Source of the DNA: Bacillus sp. RO1
GTDB lineage: Bacteria > Bacillota > Bacilli > Bacillales > Bacillaceae_I
Assembly: GCF_012524115.1 (NCBI RefSeq)
Contig: NZ_JAAZWB010000083.1
Coordinates: 1-64,000, forward strand
Length of the DNA: 64,000 bases
Direction of reading: 5' to 3'
Part shown: in pieces, positions 63,955 to 64,000 of the stretch
Layout of the letters: every line of letters begins with the position of its first letter
Position numbering within the stretch: position 1 is the stretch's first letter
The notes under the pieces: model-generated
Told to the model about the DNA's origin: nothing
The model's input: the letters and a program-made list of their open reading frames with translations, nothing else
Databases searched by the model: none
Program-made: the position numbers and the translations under genes

Positions 63955-64000
63955 ATGTTTCAAGTCGAAAACTATAAAGGTACAAGAGAAGAAAACTACG
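63955..64000 (+). CDS. ytsP: GAF-domain protein YtsP (start only, cut by window end)
   Basis: The first 15 codons (MFQVENYKGTREENY) run off the end. The short piece resembles the start of B. subtilis YtsP, a GAF-type methionine-(R)-sulfoxide reductase, and it lies in the corresponding place after refZ. GAGGGG lies six bases before the ATG at 63955; an ATG also occurs three bases upstream. Confidence 0.6.
   Translation, partial: MFQVENYKGTREENY

Overview
This 64 kb window is chromosomal DNA from a low-GC, endospore-forming member of the Bacillaceae (Bacillus in the broad sense). The sporulation genes (alpha/beta SASP with a sigma-G promoter, ytrH/ytrI, ytfJ), the Bacillus-type pyruvate kinase with its extra C-terminal domain, strong AGGAGG ribosome binding sites, frequent TTG/GTG starts and the gene order all support this. 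The order closely follows the phoR to ytsP segment of Bacillus subtilis, so most gene calls rest on sequence recognition plus synteny. I could not narrow the species by inspection.

Layout. 1-8.6 kb: a 52-bp tandem array, phoPR, a MaoC-like gene with a CcpA site, then mdh, icd, citZ and ytwI. 8.8-9.9 kb: ytvI. 10-18.7 kb: an AT-rich accessory insertion between ytvI and ypuA/fxsA, genes that should lie close together in B. subtilis order. It holds a sodium:solute symporter with a small partner, a YIP1 protein, and a series of small same-strand genes (lipoproteins, NUDIX, SMI1/KNR4, unknowns). Several of these genes end just before a conserved ~60-bp repeat, which gives a gene-cassette look. It also holds two gene remnants. 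18.7-27.3 kb: central metabolism (pyk, pfkA, accAD, a malic enzyme with a GntR regulator). 27.4-36 kb: dnaE, ytrH/ytrI, nrnA, ytpI, a NERD protein, ytoI. 36-43.8 kb: ytkL, a peptidase, ald, ytkK, an NCS1 permease, small genes and an EcsC protein. 43.9-51.6 kb: ackA, ytxK, tpx, ytfJ, ytfI, yteJ, sppA, NAD kinase. 51.8-64 kb: ytcJ, an acyl-CoA synthetase, a 31-codon gene, sspA, thiI/nifZ, braB, ezrA, hisJ, refZ and the start of ytsP.

The genes combine carbon overflow and TCA metabolism (citZ-icd-mdh, pfkA-pyk, ackA, malic enzyme, accDA) with phosphate sensing, DNA replication and division control (dnaE, ezrA, refZ) and sporulation. Candidate CcpA sites occur at the MaoC, ackA, ald and citZ regions, a FapR-like box lies before accD, and CodY-like and palindromic sites lie before braB.

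The most unusual content is non-coding. Eleven copies of a 125-190 bp snap-back palindromic element sit in intergenic regions, and their arms co-vary between copies. Four copies carry an extra ~60-bp hairpin insert. Two copies in opposite orientation bracket the accessory insertion, and one copy lies inside the loop of a terminator-like inverted repeat. There are also three simple tandem arrays (52-bp x7, 20-bp x6, 20/21-bp x8) and the cassette-end repeat family. No tRNA, rRNA, CRISPR or intact insertion sequence was seen.
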